Shown here one piece after another: positions 11,252-22,510 of a DNA stretch of 64,000 bases; position 1 is the stretch's first letter; the number at the start of each line of letters is the position of its first letter. The notes below the pieces were generated by a model, which was not told the origin of the DNA, did not search any database, and saw only the letters and a list, made by a program, of their open reading frames with translations. The position numbers and the translations under genes are program-made. The stretch spans positions 3,781,041-3,845,040 of the forward strand of contig NW_006921534.1 in NCBI RefSeq assembly GCF_000340215.1, read 5' to 3'. This DNA is from Pseudocercospora fijiensis CIRAD86 (taxonomy: Eukaryota; Ascomycota; Dothideomycetes; Mycosphaerellales; Mycosphaerellaceae).

Positions 11252-13339
11252 ATGACCGCCGCCGTGTTCCGGAACACGCCTCCAATGTCGGTTCCACAAA
11301 CGCAGAATACTGCGCCTGTTCTCGAGTTCAACTGCTTGTACACTCATGATGTCCGCAAAAAGACGAAGAAATGGCAAGACGGCGTGTTGCGCTATCACAC
11401 CTTCAACAAGCGTGTTATGGTCTACGATGTCCCGCGCAATTTCATCGGCGATATGCACTGGACTGGGCACGGAGACCTTCATGAAGGAGACGAGGTCACG
11501 CTGGAAAGGTCTGGAGTGACAGTCGAGGTGGCAGATTGCATAGGCCGTTCAGAGACGGACCTCTCTGAGCTTAGAAAGAGCAAGAACAAAAGTTCGTCGG
11601 CGGCTGCTACATCTCCGCCTTCGAGAACCGCTCCAATAGCTATTGCGCGAGCCAGCATTCTCCCGCCCGCAAGAGCGAACACACAGCTGAAGCATCAATC
11701 GCTGAATACTCTGCTTGGAACTCCAAAGGGTCCGATCGGGAAAGCGCAGCTCCCTAGTCGATCACCGTTTGAGGAGAAACATGCCAACGACGAGAATGAA
11801 GCATGGGAGGATGGATGGCCACCAAAAAGGCCGAAGACCGGAGATGGCTGGAATGTGACGAGGACTACAACGACTTCGAAGTCTTCGAAGAGAAACGAGA
11901 TGCCGCTATGGGCGCGAACTTCGGATGCAGCCAAGCAGAAGAAGAGGGCGTTGCCGCCCGGGCAGCAAAAGTTGGGTACAAAAGAGGTCATTGCTCTCTC
12001 AGACGATGAGAATGACGAGCAACGGCCTAGTGATTTCCTGCCGGGCTTCTCTGACGATGCCCTGGCTAATTCATCATCTCCTGCGAAGGCTAAGCGAAGG
12101 ACGACTGCAAAGAGCACTGCCTGCTCGAGCTCTCCAGCATTTCAGACGCAAAAAGCGCCTGACTCGGCGAGTCGATCTGCAGAGAAGTTAAGACTGAAGC
12201 CAGCAAAACCCAGTTCACGTGCAAAATCGAACGTAGAGACCACCGCAACTGCTGCAGATACTGATCAACGACCTCCAAGGAAAGTGTCTACCATGGTAGA
12301 GGCTAGGCCTGTGGAAGAAGTGGCAAACTTGCCCAAAGAAACGATGCAGCAAAGAGACTCTAGCAGCAGAACCGGTCACACTCTCAGACTTGCGTCTACG
12401 GCTCCCAAGAAAAGAGGGTTATTGTGTCAGGACCAGCTATTGAAGAAGTCAAAAAGACCACCTGCGATCGATATCGACAACGCGAACGTATCCGAAGAAG
12501 TCAGATCTAAAAGCACTGATAAAGACGAGGTTGCATCAGCAGCTCGCGAGAAGTTTGAGGCTCGATTAGCGCGAATCGATAAGAAAGGCGGGAGCACAAG
12601 CAGTGCCAGACTCAAGCAAGCATCGAAGAAAGGTTCGAGCGAGAAGCAGGTCCCTCTCGTCATAAGCAGTGATAACACGCTCGTGGGCAATGTGGTGCCA
12701 GAGATCGCTCCACCTTGTGAGGAAGACAGTACAGTTACCGTCCACAGGGCGTCAGCGCTTGAACTCGGGAGGCTTGATGACTTAGTGCTACCTCCTCTAG
12801 CCCCTGTCAAACGGCCGACGACTGCTATGGTAGATCAAGCGGATCATACATTGGCGCGGCCACCTGCCAAGGAAGAACGAAGCCTGCGAAAGGTCAATAC
12901 GGATCCGGACATGACTGCCAAATCGAGACGCATCCCTGGCGCACCTGTGCGCTACACGCCTTCTCCTACTAAGAGATCGCGAGAAAGCACACCTGCTGCA
13001 AGCCGGCCCACCGCTCATGTGCCTGTCCCACACACTTCTATCAACAAAGCTCCCAGATCTAGAAGGCCACTACAAAAGTCGGTCAGTCTGAACGTGACTG
13101 CTAATGGAACCTCTACAGTCATCCTTGGAAGACAGTTCAAAGCAACTTCAGCAAAACCAGCTCAGCAACCAGAACTGGAGCCTGCCCACCAGGATTTCGG
13201 ACCATGGAGTCGCGATGCGTTTGATCTGTTCACCTGGCGCCCACCTGGATGGAATGAGAAGGAGTGGCGGATTGAAAAGGTGGATGAGGTGGCTCCAGCG
13301 CGAGTCGGCCTGAGCGGTGGTGTCTCAATGCCTTCCTGA
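11252..13339 (+). CDS. Mte1/Dbl2/ZGRF1-type recombination protein (DUF2439), 695 aa
   Basis: The N-terminus (about residues 25-105) carries the DUF2439 signature: an EFNCLYTHD start, KWQDGVLRYHTFNKRVMVYD, and the GDMHW stretch. This domain defines budding-yeast Mte1, fission-yeast Dbl2 and the N-terminus of human ZGRF1. These nuclear proteins work with Mph1/Fml1-type helicases at recombination intermediates and telomeres. The middle about 500 residues are low-complexity, Ser/Lys-rich and probably disordered. The C-terminus has a conserved-looking aromatic block, FGPWSRDAFDLFTWRPPGW. ATG in agccATGACC was chosen; an out-of-frame ATG lies 22 nt upstream (11230) and ends after about 37 codons, so it is a possible uORF. 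Unspliced. It converges on the GINS gene Sld5. The family is clear; the helicase partnership is inferred from orthologs. Confidence 0.85.
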   Translation: MTAAVFRNTPPMSVPQTQNTAPVLEFNCLYTHDVRKKTKKWQDGVLRYHTFNKRVMVYDVPRNFIGDMHWTGHGDLHEGDEVTLERSGVTVEVADCIGRSETDLSELRKSKNKSSSAAATSPPSRTAPIAIARASILPPARANTQLKHQSLNTLLGTPKGPIGKAQLPSRSPFEEKHANDENEAWEDGWPPKRPKTGDGWNVTRTTTTSKSSKRNEMPLWARTSDAAKQKKRALPPGQQKLGTKEVIALSDDENDEQRPSDFLPGFSDDALANSSSPAKAKRRTTAKSTACSSSPAFQTQKAPDSASRSAEKLRLKPAKPSSRAKSNVETTATAADTDQRPPRKVSTMVEARPVEEVANLPKETMQQRDSSSRTGHTLRLASTAPKKRGLLCQDQLLKKSKRPPAIDIDNANVSEEVRSKSTDKDEVASAAREKFEARLARIDKKGGSTSSARLKQASKKGSSEKQVPLVISSDNTLVGNVVPEIAPPCEEDSTVTVHRASALELGRLDDLVLPPLAPVKRPTTAMVDQADHTLARPPAKEERSLRKVNTDPDMTAKSRRIPGAPVRYTPSPTKRSRESTPAASRPTAHVPVPHTSINKAPRSRRPLQKSVSLNVTANGTSTVILGRQFKATSAKPAQQPELEPAHQDFGPWSRDAFDLFTWRPPGWNEKEWRIEKVDEVAPARVGLSGGVSMPS

Positions 13340-13808
13340 GCATTGTGGTTGTTCTCCATGAGCATTTCTCCGTTGCTTGCCCTTAATAATATCATGATCA
13401 CGATTAGATGACCAACTGTGAATATAGACTGTAGACCAGCACATCAAATGCAACAATGCTTCTTAAGACGGCGGTGACTTCTGATCAAGTGCGTATTAGC
13501 GCTCATTGCCTGCACCATGGCCGCTGAAGCTTGATCAGTCCAGGAGAGATGTTGAGTCTTCGCAGGAAACAGGCGTCCCAAAGCATACGTCTAGAGTCGG
13601 ACAGTCAAGAGATTTCCGAGCTGGACTCCGTTGAACTAGTCCAGATCAAACGGCATTCCATTCGTGCTCTCCAACATGGTCCAAAGGGTTCTTGGCCTGA
13701 ACTCTTGCAGACTTATTCCGCTCAAAGTCTCGGATACCTTCTCCAGATTTTCTAGTTCCACGGTGCTCAAAATTCATTCTTCCTCCTGATACCTTCCAAG
13801 TTCCCAGC
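13340..13808. other. Convergent 3' spacer
   Basis: This 0.47-kb stretch lies between two converging stops. It contains one 74-codon frame without homology and probably the two 3' UTRs. Nothing else was recognised. Confidence 0.5.
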
Positions 13809-14492
13809 TCATATCAACTCCACATCCCCGATTTTGACCTTCTCCCGAATCGTACTCCATCTCAAGACCCAAATGTCTCCCCTCACCATATCAATCCCAC
13901 CATAAACCGGTCGCTCCACAAAGCAATCCCTCAAAACTCGACAGAAGACTGCAGTATCGTCGTCAGGTTTGTCAATCATACTAACCCCACCACCCGTATC
14001 ATCCAATTTCTGAAGATTTGCAGGAAATTGCTTGAGAAATGAGCTTTTGTAGTGATTCGTCAACAGAGCTTGATGCGCTGAGAGGTACTGAGATTCCAGC
14101 GTGCTCAGAACAGGATCTCTGTCGTTTGGTGATTCCTCTTGTTGCCCGGTTTGGAGTTGCATGTAATGTATGGGATATTTATCGACTTTTGCGATTCGTG
14201 TTCGCAGGTAGCTCCGTAAGAGGAATTTCATGCGCTCGAGTTCGGTTTGGAGAATCACTAATGTGAAGTTCGAGGCTGGGTCTTGTGCACTGGTGAGATC
14301 TTCAATCTTTGCGATTTGTGAGGATATGCTGGTGGAGAAGCGGGTGATGAGGTCGTTGGGGTAGGGGAGGAGTTCGGGAGATGTGCGTTCATTGATCCAG
14401 GCTCGGGTGAGAGATTGGAGATCTAGAGTCTTTGGAGGTATTACTGTACGACTTGACACAGAGGCGAGAATGTCTGATATATCGGCGTCCAT
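13809..14492 (-). CDS. SLD5: DNA replication complex GINS subunit Sld5, 227 aa
   Basis: Sld5 is one of four GINS subunits. With Cdc45 and Mcm2-7 it forms the CMG replicative helicase in the nucleus. The protein starts with the short Asp/Ile helix MDADISDIL and has the helical A domain with TRAWINERTSPELLPYP. A second helical block contains TLVILQTELERMKFLLRSYLRTRI. The small C-terminal B domain ends VRGDIWVLRWSTIREKVKIGDVELI. These blocks and the length match Sld5. The frame is open upstream to 14573, but only through a TTG codon; 14492 is the first ATG. There are no introns. The C-terminal PVYGG and GDVELI strands, which close the B domain in this family, are present, so the gene looks complete. 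Confidence 0.92.
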   Translation of the reverse strand: MDADISDILASVSSRTVIPPKTLDLQSLTRAWINERTSPELLPYPNDLITRFSTSISSQIAKIEDLTSAQDPASNFTLVILQTELERMKFLLRSYLRTRIAKVDKYPIHYMQLQTGQQEESPNDRDPVLSTLESQYLSAHQALLTNHYKSSFLKQFPANLQKLDDTGGGVSMIDKPDDDTAVFCRVLRDCFVERPVYGGIDMVRGDIWVLRWSTIREKVKIGDVELI

Positions 14493-14849
14493 TGCAAGAG
14501 CTTCGAGGGTTGATGTCACGGGAAAGTCGCGTCTCGAGGTTGCATTTGAAGACGCGTTTCGTTGGTGGGGCAAGAACTACCTGATACGTGGGTAAGAAGA
14601 TCGCCGAGCCCGGACCGAGAGTTTTACGTGAACTCTCATCCCCCGATGCTTTCACAACAAGTGCCTTTGCTCCAGCACATCAAGATCAGTTCATCGACAG
14701 AAAGAGACATCTTGAAAAGCTTGGAGAGCATGATCTGGGAGGTTGGGGAGGCTTGGCACGCTCCGCAAAGCCCACACTTGCATCGGGAGCCTTTTCAATC
14801 ATTTCAGGAAAGATTATATATGCAAAGTCTTTTCAGACCACCAATCAGA

Positions 14850-14921
14850 GCTTTCTTGGTCTAATGGTTAGGATTGCCGCCTTCCAAGCGGCAGGTTCGG
14901 GTTCAATTCCCGAAGGAAGCA
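14850..14921 (+). tRNA. tRNA-Gly(TCC)
   Basis: A full cloverleaf can be drawn. The acceptor stem GCTTTCT pairs with AGGAAGC (one U-G pair). The D arm is TGGTCTAATGGTTAGGATT. The anticodon arm is GCCGC-CTTCCAA-GCGGC with anticodon TCC, and the T arm is TTCGGGTTCAATTCCCGAA. The discriminator is A at 14921. Box A (TGGTCTAATGG) and box B (GGTTCAATTCC) are intact and there is no intron. It lies about 360 bp upstream of the Sld5 start, on the opposite strand. Confidence 0.96.
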
Positions 14922-16182
14922 GCGTGATATCGTCAATGACATCCTCAGAGGCTCAGACCTCAGTATCTTTTTTGCAAAAATTGGGATCATATCACTGTGC
15001 AAGCTTTCCCCAGAAGCCGCTGTTTGATGCCCACGACGATGGCATGGTTTTCTTTTGCTTGGCTTCACGTCTGAAAACATTATTTAGGAATGGAAGTCAG
15101 ACTTGCATGGCGAATGTAGTGATGTTAGACACAATAATAGCACAAGCCCGTTGAACACGAAAATAAGTTGACTAGGCGAATGTCAACATCGCGACGATGG
15201 CCCAAGTTTTCATATCGGACAACATCATCAGGGCAATATTATGACGATCAGTCTCACGAGCTCTTGGCAGTCTATCTGGTCGATACTGCTGCGAACCAGG
15301 AATGTCAGTCCATGGCTGGGTGACCGCCGAGAAAGAACATTTCTTTCATTTTTGGCTTCCTGAGACAACGACTGAAACATAAAACGGCCACCAACGCAGA
15401 ACATTCGGCGAACATCTGCAACAGCTCATTTCATGCAGGAGAAAGGGCGGCACTGTGGCAGCGGACAAAAAAAGGCCGTTGGGAAGACCCACTTCTCGCG
15501 TGATATCGGCGACTTCAGGGCACTTCATTCAACGGTGCTTGGAGCCTTGGACGATGGTTAGCAGCATCAACACTTTATTGGGACCAATAACAATTCATGG
15601 ATGTTGAGAGTATGCTCACAATATCCGTTTGCTCAACCAAAAGTCATACCCGTCTACCTCAATGCTACCTTTCGTCTCGCTCTGTGCTCTCACATACAAA
15701 AACAAAGACATAGAGGACTCGAAACTTCTCTTTCAATCAGTGTCGCACTGGTATCGTCGCTGGAAAGCAAGGGCCCCAAAAAGGAACAAAAGTTGCACCG
15801 CAGCAGCTTTCATCCTCAGCCCACCATCACACCCAAATGTCGTTTCCAGAAACAGCCGTTCCTGCAATCATAACGCCATGCCTTCGCCGAACAGTGCCGT
15901 CTTTTCCCGTCCCAGAGAAAGGCCAAAAGCAAGAAAATAGAATATACCCGTAGCCATACGTTACGGTTTGCCCGTTGTGCATCGTCTTTGGCCTTTGTGC
16001 CCATATGTTCTTGGGATGAAAACCTTCCTGTCCCATATCATGCAACCGCTGAGTTACTTCGTCGTGACCAGTCATCAAGTCGTCGCTGACTGATACTGGC
16101 AGAACTCGTCATCATAGCATGCTTGTATGTTTCTGCTTTACTGTTCTTTATCATCGCACAAATCGACTTGCTGTGTTGCCGG
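14922..16182. other. Intergenic spacer, 1.26 kb
   Basis: The part next to Sho1 probably includes the Sho1 3' UTR. Frames of 60-190 codons occur but overlap without ATG or domain support; the 188-codon frame at 14588-15154 reads straight through the tRNA and is therefore not a protein gene. No other feature was recognised. Confidence 0.5.
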
Positions 16183-17277
16183 TCATAACAAGATCAGGTA
16201 GTTTGATGGCGCAATACCTGTATCGCCATTCTCTTTCTTCGCCTGCCACCACCTTCCAGAGACGTCGCTAACCTCGAGAATTTCGTGTTTGGTAAAGGAG
16301 ATCTCATTAGCATCATCCGGGTTCGCCTCGTAGCTGTAGATGGCCTTGGCTCGGTATGGGTATTCTGTCGGCGCAGACCCCGAGCTTTCTTGCGCATTCG
16401 TTGGGAGGGTACCCGATGCGGAGACACCATCAGCGCCTCGCGACAATGCACTCGGCTCAGATCGCAAGTGCTGTTGCGCATATGGGGCAGCGCTGCCTCT
16501 GTTAGCAGCACCAGCTGGACCACCTGGGTATCCGCTGATTGGTGACGCAGTTTCGAATCCACTCAGCTGAGCAGAGGCATACATCTGTTGTTGCGCTTGA
16601 CCAGCTGAGTGCGTTGTTTCTGGACGGTACGACTGGCGCATCGCTCTACTGTTGCGACTCGGTGCACGGTCCTTGTGCAAGGCAAAGGAATCAAGTGTCT
16701 GGCGGTGACTTGCTGAGGGCTGGGAGCCGAAGTAGAGCATCCATATTATCTGTCATTGAGTCAGCATGCTGTCTTTCACTGGTATGTGCAAGACATACGG
16801 AGACGATCGAGAGCAAGATGAATCCAGCGGCAGCGGCTTCCTTGGCGGCATCCGGATAATAAATCAGAGAGTTGACAGAAGAGGTGGTGAAGACCAGACC
16901 AGCACCCAGGAAGCTTGTCAGACCGACATGGTAAGTGTAGACTGCATCTGCGCCGACCACGAATACGACGCCGGCAATGCAGAACAGCATATAGACTAAA
17001 GACCACCAGGAGTAGTTCGGGTAATCCGTATTAATATCGGCGATGATGGAGCTGACGAATGCAATGATCCAGCCAGACTGAACACACGTTAGTAAGACAT
17101 GCACAATGGCCGGCGTGGCGGCACGCGAGGACTCACAATGCCAATGCCTATGGTACCCAGCCAGAACGGGTCCCCTGCGATGTTGCCAAAGGCGAACCTC
17201 TTTCCGCCATAACGGCCATTGCTCATCTCCATTTTCTGCAGCGACGGCGAGTTGGTGTTGCTGGCAAAGGTCGGCAT
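16183..17277 (-). CDS. SHO1: Osmosensor Sho1 (four TM segments plus SH3), 328 aa
   Basis: Plasma-membrane sensor feeding the HOG and filamentation MAP-kinase pathways; its SH3 domain binds the Pbs2 MAPKK. Three exons on the minus strand: 17277-17137, 17077-16799 and 16749-16183, with GT-AG introns of 59 and 49 nt. Four hydrophobic segments lie in residues 38-150: [10 protein letters not shown] continuing into [51 protein letters not shown], and [21 protein letters not shown] Ser/Gln/Pro linker follows, then the SH3 domain over the last about 60 residues ([38 protein letters not shown]), with its ALYDY-like and WW ligand residues present. Length and order are typical of filamentous-fungal Sho1. 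Start: first ATG, cggcATGAA context on the reverse strand. Confidence 0.95.
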
Positions 17278-18289
17278 GAATCAAGGTGGGTGGATAATGA
17301 AACGCAGGTTAAGCGAGTGACAACAAAGGAGACAGCGCGCGCGCGGGCGGCTGCAGCGATCCGCGCGCGAAGACTCCCAGAGCCGAGCGCTGTGGTGATG
17401 GCGGAGAAGCGCAACCAGGCGGAGAGGAAGGTGGTGGTGTGCAAGAGTGTGGTCGTATGGGAGGATGGGATGAGTCGAAGCAAGATGGAGATTCGAGAAG
17501 GCGCAGGGCTGGTGGACGGATGCTTCGGGCGGACAGGGGACGGTGGAGGCAAGCGTCCGGGCGGAGCAGATGGGATTCGCGTGGGCAGTCGGCGGTGTCG
17601 ACGATGCGCGCAGTCAGGAGAGAGGCGGCGGCGTGCGGTTGAGTGTGAGATGGCCGGTTTCGTTGCTGGTTGGCGTTGTGAAGGGTAAGGTATGAGCACG
17701 GAGAGACAGGTGCGGCGCGGCGGACGGAAGCGCGGCAGTTTAGGACTATTCCAGGCGGCTTGCATGCGCACGCACGCACGCGACTGTGAGCACGACGGCA
17801 TCGGTATTTCTTCGAGGACTTCACTACGGTATGACTGATCCTGGTTGCTTTGCGAACTGCTCAACGGCTTCAAGGCTCAAGCACGCCTGCAACAACTGGA
17901 GCCGGCGTACGCAAGCCTGGATAGTTCTGTCCGTGCCTGCTTTGCATCTCAGATGCGCAGACGCCTACATGTGTCAAAGGGTGCTCCTGTGCAGAGACAA
18001 AGCGCTTCGTGTTTCCCTTGGCAGGTACACTACCATTCGATGGCATCTCTCGTCGGTGCACGTGCACATTTCCCCCTCTACATCTCGTGAGCCAATCTCC
18101 ACCGTCATCATGGACACCACTGCTCGTGCACCTGGTTCGATAGCGTGCAAATTGGTTTCATCTTGCCCGCGACTCCGTACAGCATCCTGAAACACAGGAG
18201 GCACTTCTACAGGCATCGCATCGCCTATAACTTCTCCACACACCCATCACGCCCACACGAACGCCTCTTAGCCCGGACTGGAGCCCGTA
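17278..18289. other. Spacer between Sho1 and the transposon
   Basis: Upstream region of Sho1. It is GC-rich near the gene (a GC-alternating stretch around 17336-17350) and ends at the TA dinucleotide at 18288-18289 that flanks the transposon. Long overlapping frames occur on both strands, a by-product of high GC; none has a recognisable domain. Confidence 0.5.
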
Positions 18290-21200
18290 CCGTAGAAACT
18301 GGTGAAGAAGCCTAGGGCGGCAACGTAGCCCACCCCTGCAGATAGGCCCACCTAATAATTTGGTATGTATGTATCCGAGGTCTTGGGTGGTTAATAAGCC
18401 CACCTAATAATAGCATATTCGAGGCCGTAGAAAGCGTAGTTTTTATAGAAACGGCTCTCTCCGGAGGCTATTTCTATATTTAAACTAGGGTCGTTCTTAG
18501 CCTTATTCTATCTCTTATATAGTCGACTAATCGATACGGTATAGCGGATAATACGGCGCGAATAGACGTAGGTAAAGGCTCGGTAAGGTGTCGGAAGCCT
18601 ACTAATACTATTAGTTTAAATACACGCCTTCTAAGCCGTCTAAAGGCATTAAAATCGAGCTATTATCGTCGCTACCGGCCGGCTCGGAAACCTCGAGTTT
18701 AAAGACTCCGTAGAGGCCGTTTACTTAGTAAATGCAGCTAGAGGTAGACTAAATAGAGGCTCGTAAGGAATACTAGTGTAGATTAGTAAGGGAGGGTCTA
18801 GAAGTGCCGTTCTGTACCTGTCGCGACACCCTATTACCGCCGTCGCTTTAGCGCGATAGAAATGCGTAAATATAGGCGGAATTGACCTAGATTAAGGAGG
18901 AATTAGCGTCGCTAAAGGCCGCCGTACGCGATATACTTACTATGTATTAGCATATAATAAAGATTAAGGCATAGAGGTTGTTGTTAGTAGTTCAGTTGTC
19001 TTAGAAGTAATAGAATATATAATAGGGGGCTTTGTTAGTGCCTAAGGTATACGGGGTCTTAGCGGCTTTCTAAAATCTTGGATTCTATACTAATACCTAG
19101 TATTACTACGTAATTACTCGCTCGATCTGTTATATTTTTCTTTATTATACGCGCTTTTATATAAAAAAAGAACGAAGTAAATCGGTTAAGTAATAGTTAA
19201 GAAACCGGCGGTAAACTAGTAGAATCTCGGATTCTCGAAATTCTATAGAACTAGCGGGGAAGAAGCTCGGCCGACTTTAACCGAAGCTTTACTCTACGAT
19301 TATTATAAACCTTTACTAACACATTCTATATACTACAATAGTCCAAATAAGACAAACGGTAGCGGCGCCGCTTCGTATAAATATATACTACAATCCTATC
19401 TAACATTATAAGATGTAAAAGTTAAAGGGTAGTATAGTATAGAAGCTAATCGATAGAAGCTAATCTTAGCTTCAAGCTCGTAAAGAAGCTACTTTTAGTC
19501 TTTAACGTCCGACTTATATTCTACGTCCTTATTCGACTTAAACTAGTCCCTTATACGGCCCTCGTTATTACTGTCGGCGGTAAGGTTAACGTATATATTA
19601 TTAAGCTGTTCTTGAAGCTCTACTAGTAGCTAGAATGCTAGTATATAGTCTAGGGGACCGAGTTCTATGCCTTCCTCTTCTTTAATTAGTTAGTCGGGTA
19701 TTTAAGGGTTGAATATAGTCTCGTAAGTAACCTCTAAGACTTCCGCGTCGACCGTAGCGATATTCTTACGCCTATAGTTACCAATTTTGATGTTAGGTAG
19801 ATCCTTAATCTAGATCTTGTTATCTTCTAAGCTATTAGTCGGAAGAGTAAGACCTAGGTTGCTAAAGGTCTTAATAATAAGGTCCTTCTTCTTAACGTAG
19901 ATCCGCCTCTAGGCTATTGCTACCTATTTAGTTATAAGAATACGCCGCTCGTATATAGGCTAGTTAATCTTCTTAGGGTAATAGAAGATATAGTCGTCGT
20001 AGGCTTCTTTAATATACAATTTAAGAAGCTTGTTAATAGATACGTCGAGTGCCTAGATATAGCCTATATAGCTACTAGGAATAAAGGAAGTAACTATATT
20101 TAGCTTACGGAAGCGGTTTAAGACTCGTTTAGTCTTCTATGCCGAGTAGACGTCTAATATAAGCAAACGAGGCATATCTTTAGTCTCTCCGAGGTAGGTA
20201 TGTATAAGAACTTCTATAACTTCTTAATCTACTTAAGCATTATATCCTCGTCTACCTAGGCCTTCTCTTAGAATAGCATATAAACGCTAGTATCGTAGAA
20301 CTTCTTCTCGTGCTTGCCGTATAGTAAATCGAGATACTTTAGACTGCTACGGAAAACAATAAGCGGCTTGCCTCGTTGTATACTATTACTATAGACCTCG
20401 CCTTAGAAAGTCGCTTGTCTCTTATCCTATCTAGACTTTCCAACCTTTACTCGCACCGTCTTAGCGCCTTTGTTATCGTACGTCTTATTAGCGCGGAAGT
20501 CGAAGGGTAATAGCGATTAATCTATATTGCTAATCTGTTTAGGGGAATAGCGACCCTTCGTAACTAGATTAGGTGTCTTACTAGGTCGACAAATACTGTT
20601 TCGACGGTTAAATTAGAGCTACGAGATTATAAACAGTACAAGCTCTTTAGGCGCCTTCTAAGCCGTCTTTGTTTTCCGCCGAAGACTAATATTCTAACGT
20701 CGCTTGTAGCCGGAGAACTAGCCCTTAGAGAACTTGAAATCGACGTATTCTAGGCGACTATTAAGCTTGTAAACCTTCTCTAGATATAGTATAGCATATA
20801 TCTTCTAAGCGGCTCTTAGAATCTAGGCCTTGTTTACTCTAATGCCCTACTTACGTGCCTAGGTTATGCCCTTGTAAAGGGCGGCCTCGAGTTGTAGATA
20901 GAGGGCTAATCTCTTGCTATTGCTAATCTAACGACTGTCCTTCCTTAAGGCTCGAATCTTGTCCTTATTAGTATACTATTCTCGCACCTATTTGCGGTCT
21001 ATTTTGAACTTCCGAGCAGTCTTATTAATAGATACAGGCCCGACCTTAACCTTGCCTCCTTTAAGTCGATATAGCGCCTTCTTAGACCTCCTATAACTAA
21101 CAACGTATAGCTTAAATTCTCGGACGTAGGACCTCCGCCGTATACTAACCTTCGTCTCGGCTATAGCAACTCTTCTACCTTTATTAATATCGCTTCTGTT

Positions 21201-21936
21201 AGTAAGCTCGTTATACGCGTTAATCGGCGCCTCTAGGTTAGGCTCCTTATCTTTAGACTTATTAAGTTCGCTAGCGGCGACCTGCTTTATTATTTCCTTT
21301 ACTATCGAATCTTCTATTGTTACCTAGCGTAGGCGACTACCGAGCGAGTCCGTATCGCTATTAGGAGCGCGCGCCTTGTTAGTCTCTAGCACCTTTAACC
21401 TCCGGCGCTTAGCCTAAGAATACGAGTAAGCCTACGACTTTAATTTAGGTCTAGTTCTAATAGCCGCTTTACTAGGTAAAACGACCTTCTTACTACCCTT
21501 AATATGCCTTAGAATCGCCTCTAAATCTACTACCGGCTTCTTCGAGAACGACTCGCTCGCGCCTACTTATAATAGGTTATAACCGAAGATCTCTTACTGC
21601 TTTAATCGTAGTATAAATAGCTTCTTCGTAGCCTTAGAAGAGCTCGCTTTTAGGGTAGACCGATTAGACTAGGTAGACCTCGCTACCTTCTATAGATTAC
21701 TAGGCGCTATTAAGACAATAACAACTACTATAATAACACCTTTAAGGCTGCTATACTATAGATATATCGTCGACCTATAATAGCACTAAATTCGAGGTCT
21801 ATAGGCACGAGAGCGCGACGCGACAAGGTTTTCACTGGTTACTAAGCCCACCTTGGCAGGTAGGCCCACCTAATAATATCGGTGGTCTAATACAATACAG
21901 TAATAAGCCCATGGGCGCAATAACCAGTTTCTACGG
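18290..21936 (-). mobile_element. RIP-degraded pogo/DDE_1 transposon, 3,647 bp, complete ends
   Basis: The element has perfect 14-bp terminal inverted repeats (CCGTAGAAACTGGT at 18290-18303; its complement at 21923-21936), flanked on both sides by TA, the target duplication of Tc1/mariner-pogo elements. Between 18404 and 21886 no reading frame reaches 60 codons on either strand. CpA and TpG are scarce and TpA common, the mark of RIP. On the minus strand a transposase can still be traced through stops that replace Trp or Gln. A helix-turn-helix part comes first (GxFSGYKRRxNISLRRKT). A DDE_1 catalytic part follows, with LPFDFRANKTYDNKGAKTV, LLILDVYSA and ALDVSINK supplying the later acidic residues. 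It is longer than Fot1 elements and looks like a separate pogo branch. No functional protein remains. Confidence 0.85.
18342..18411 (+). repeat. Left subterminal repeats of the transposon (GCCCACCTAATAAT motif)
   Basis: The 14-mer GCCCACCTAATAAT occurs twice here (about 18346 and 18398), the second preceded by TTAATAA. It recurs in the same orientation near the right end (about 21868), where related forms TTACTAAGCCCACC and GTAATAAGCCCATG also occur. The direct orientation and subterminal position suggest transposase binding sites, not a target duplication. Confidence 0.6.
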
Positions 21937-22510
21937 TAGCTGTCTGTGGTCTCATCGTAAAACTTTCGGCACACCTGGCAGACACGAGCAGGGAAAGTAC
22001 GAACGGAAGCATGGTTGGTCTACCGTCTACCGTCGATTGTCTGTTCGGCAATTTCATGCTGCACGGTAACCTCACGATACCTCCTTGATAGCTTGGAGAG
22101 CTTCCTGTACAACCTCCTTGCTTCGCGGTCTAGATCTGGGGATTATCAGGCCTTTGCTGCCAAGTTCAGCTATCTCAAGCCGAGTCAGATGCATTAACGC
22201 CGGCTCAATGGCTGGAAAGGAGCACCTCGTAGAATTATCGAAACGCTGTTCGTACTGTTGATCGTCGGTCGTGCAGACATAGTCCTGGCTGTAGCGTTGT
22301 GCGACTGCTGAGACGCGGGATATGACTTGGCTCGTGAAGCCGATGGAACACCCTTATTAGAATGATGAGCAGAGACGAGGTGTAAAATAGATCGCTTCAC
22401 CTCACCTCGAACGAATAGACAGGAGCAGAGAGCAGCAACATCCACTCACTCACAAACAAGACCCTCATCCCCAACGACTTTCGCTTTTTAGAAACAAGCC
22501 AATCGCGAAA
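21937..22510. other. Spacer between transposon and RNase pseudogene
   Basis: Ordinary base composition resumes immediately after the TA target site. The last about 120 bp should be the old RNase promoter and leader. No gene was recognised. Confidence 0.5.

Noticed and set aside
14588..15154. 188-codon plus-strand frame
   Set aside because: It reads through the tRNA-Gly gene and has no domain.
17223..17873. 216-codon minus frame and partners, Pro/Arg-rich
   Set aside because: Arises from GC-rich DNA upstream of Sho1; several overlapping frames on both strands, none with homology.
18158..18403. 81-codon minus frame across the left transposon end
   Set aside because: It crosses the TA target site and the TIR, so it cannot be an old gene.
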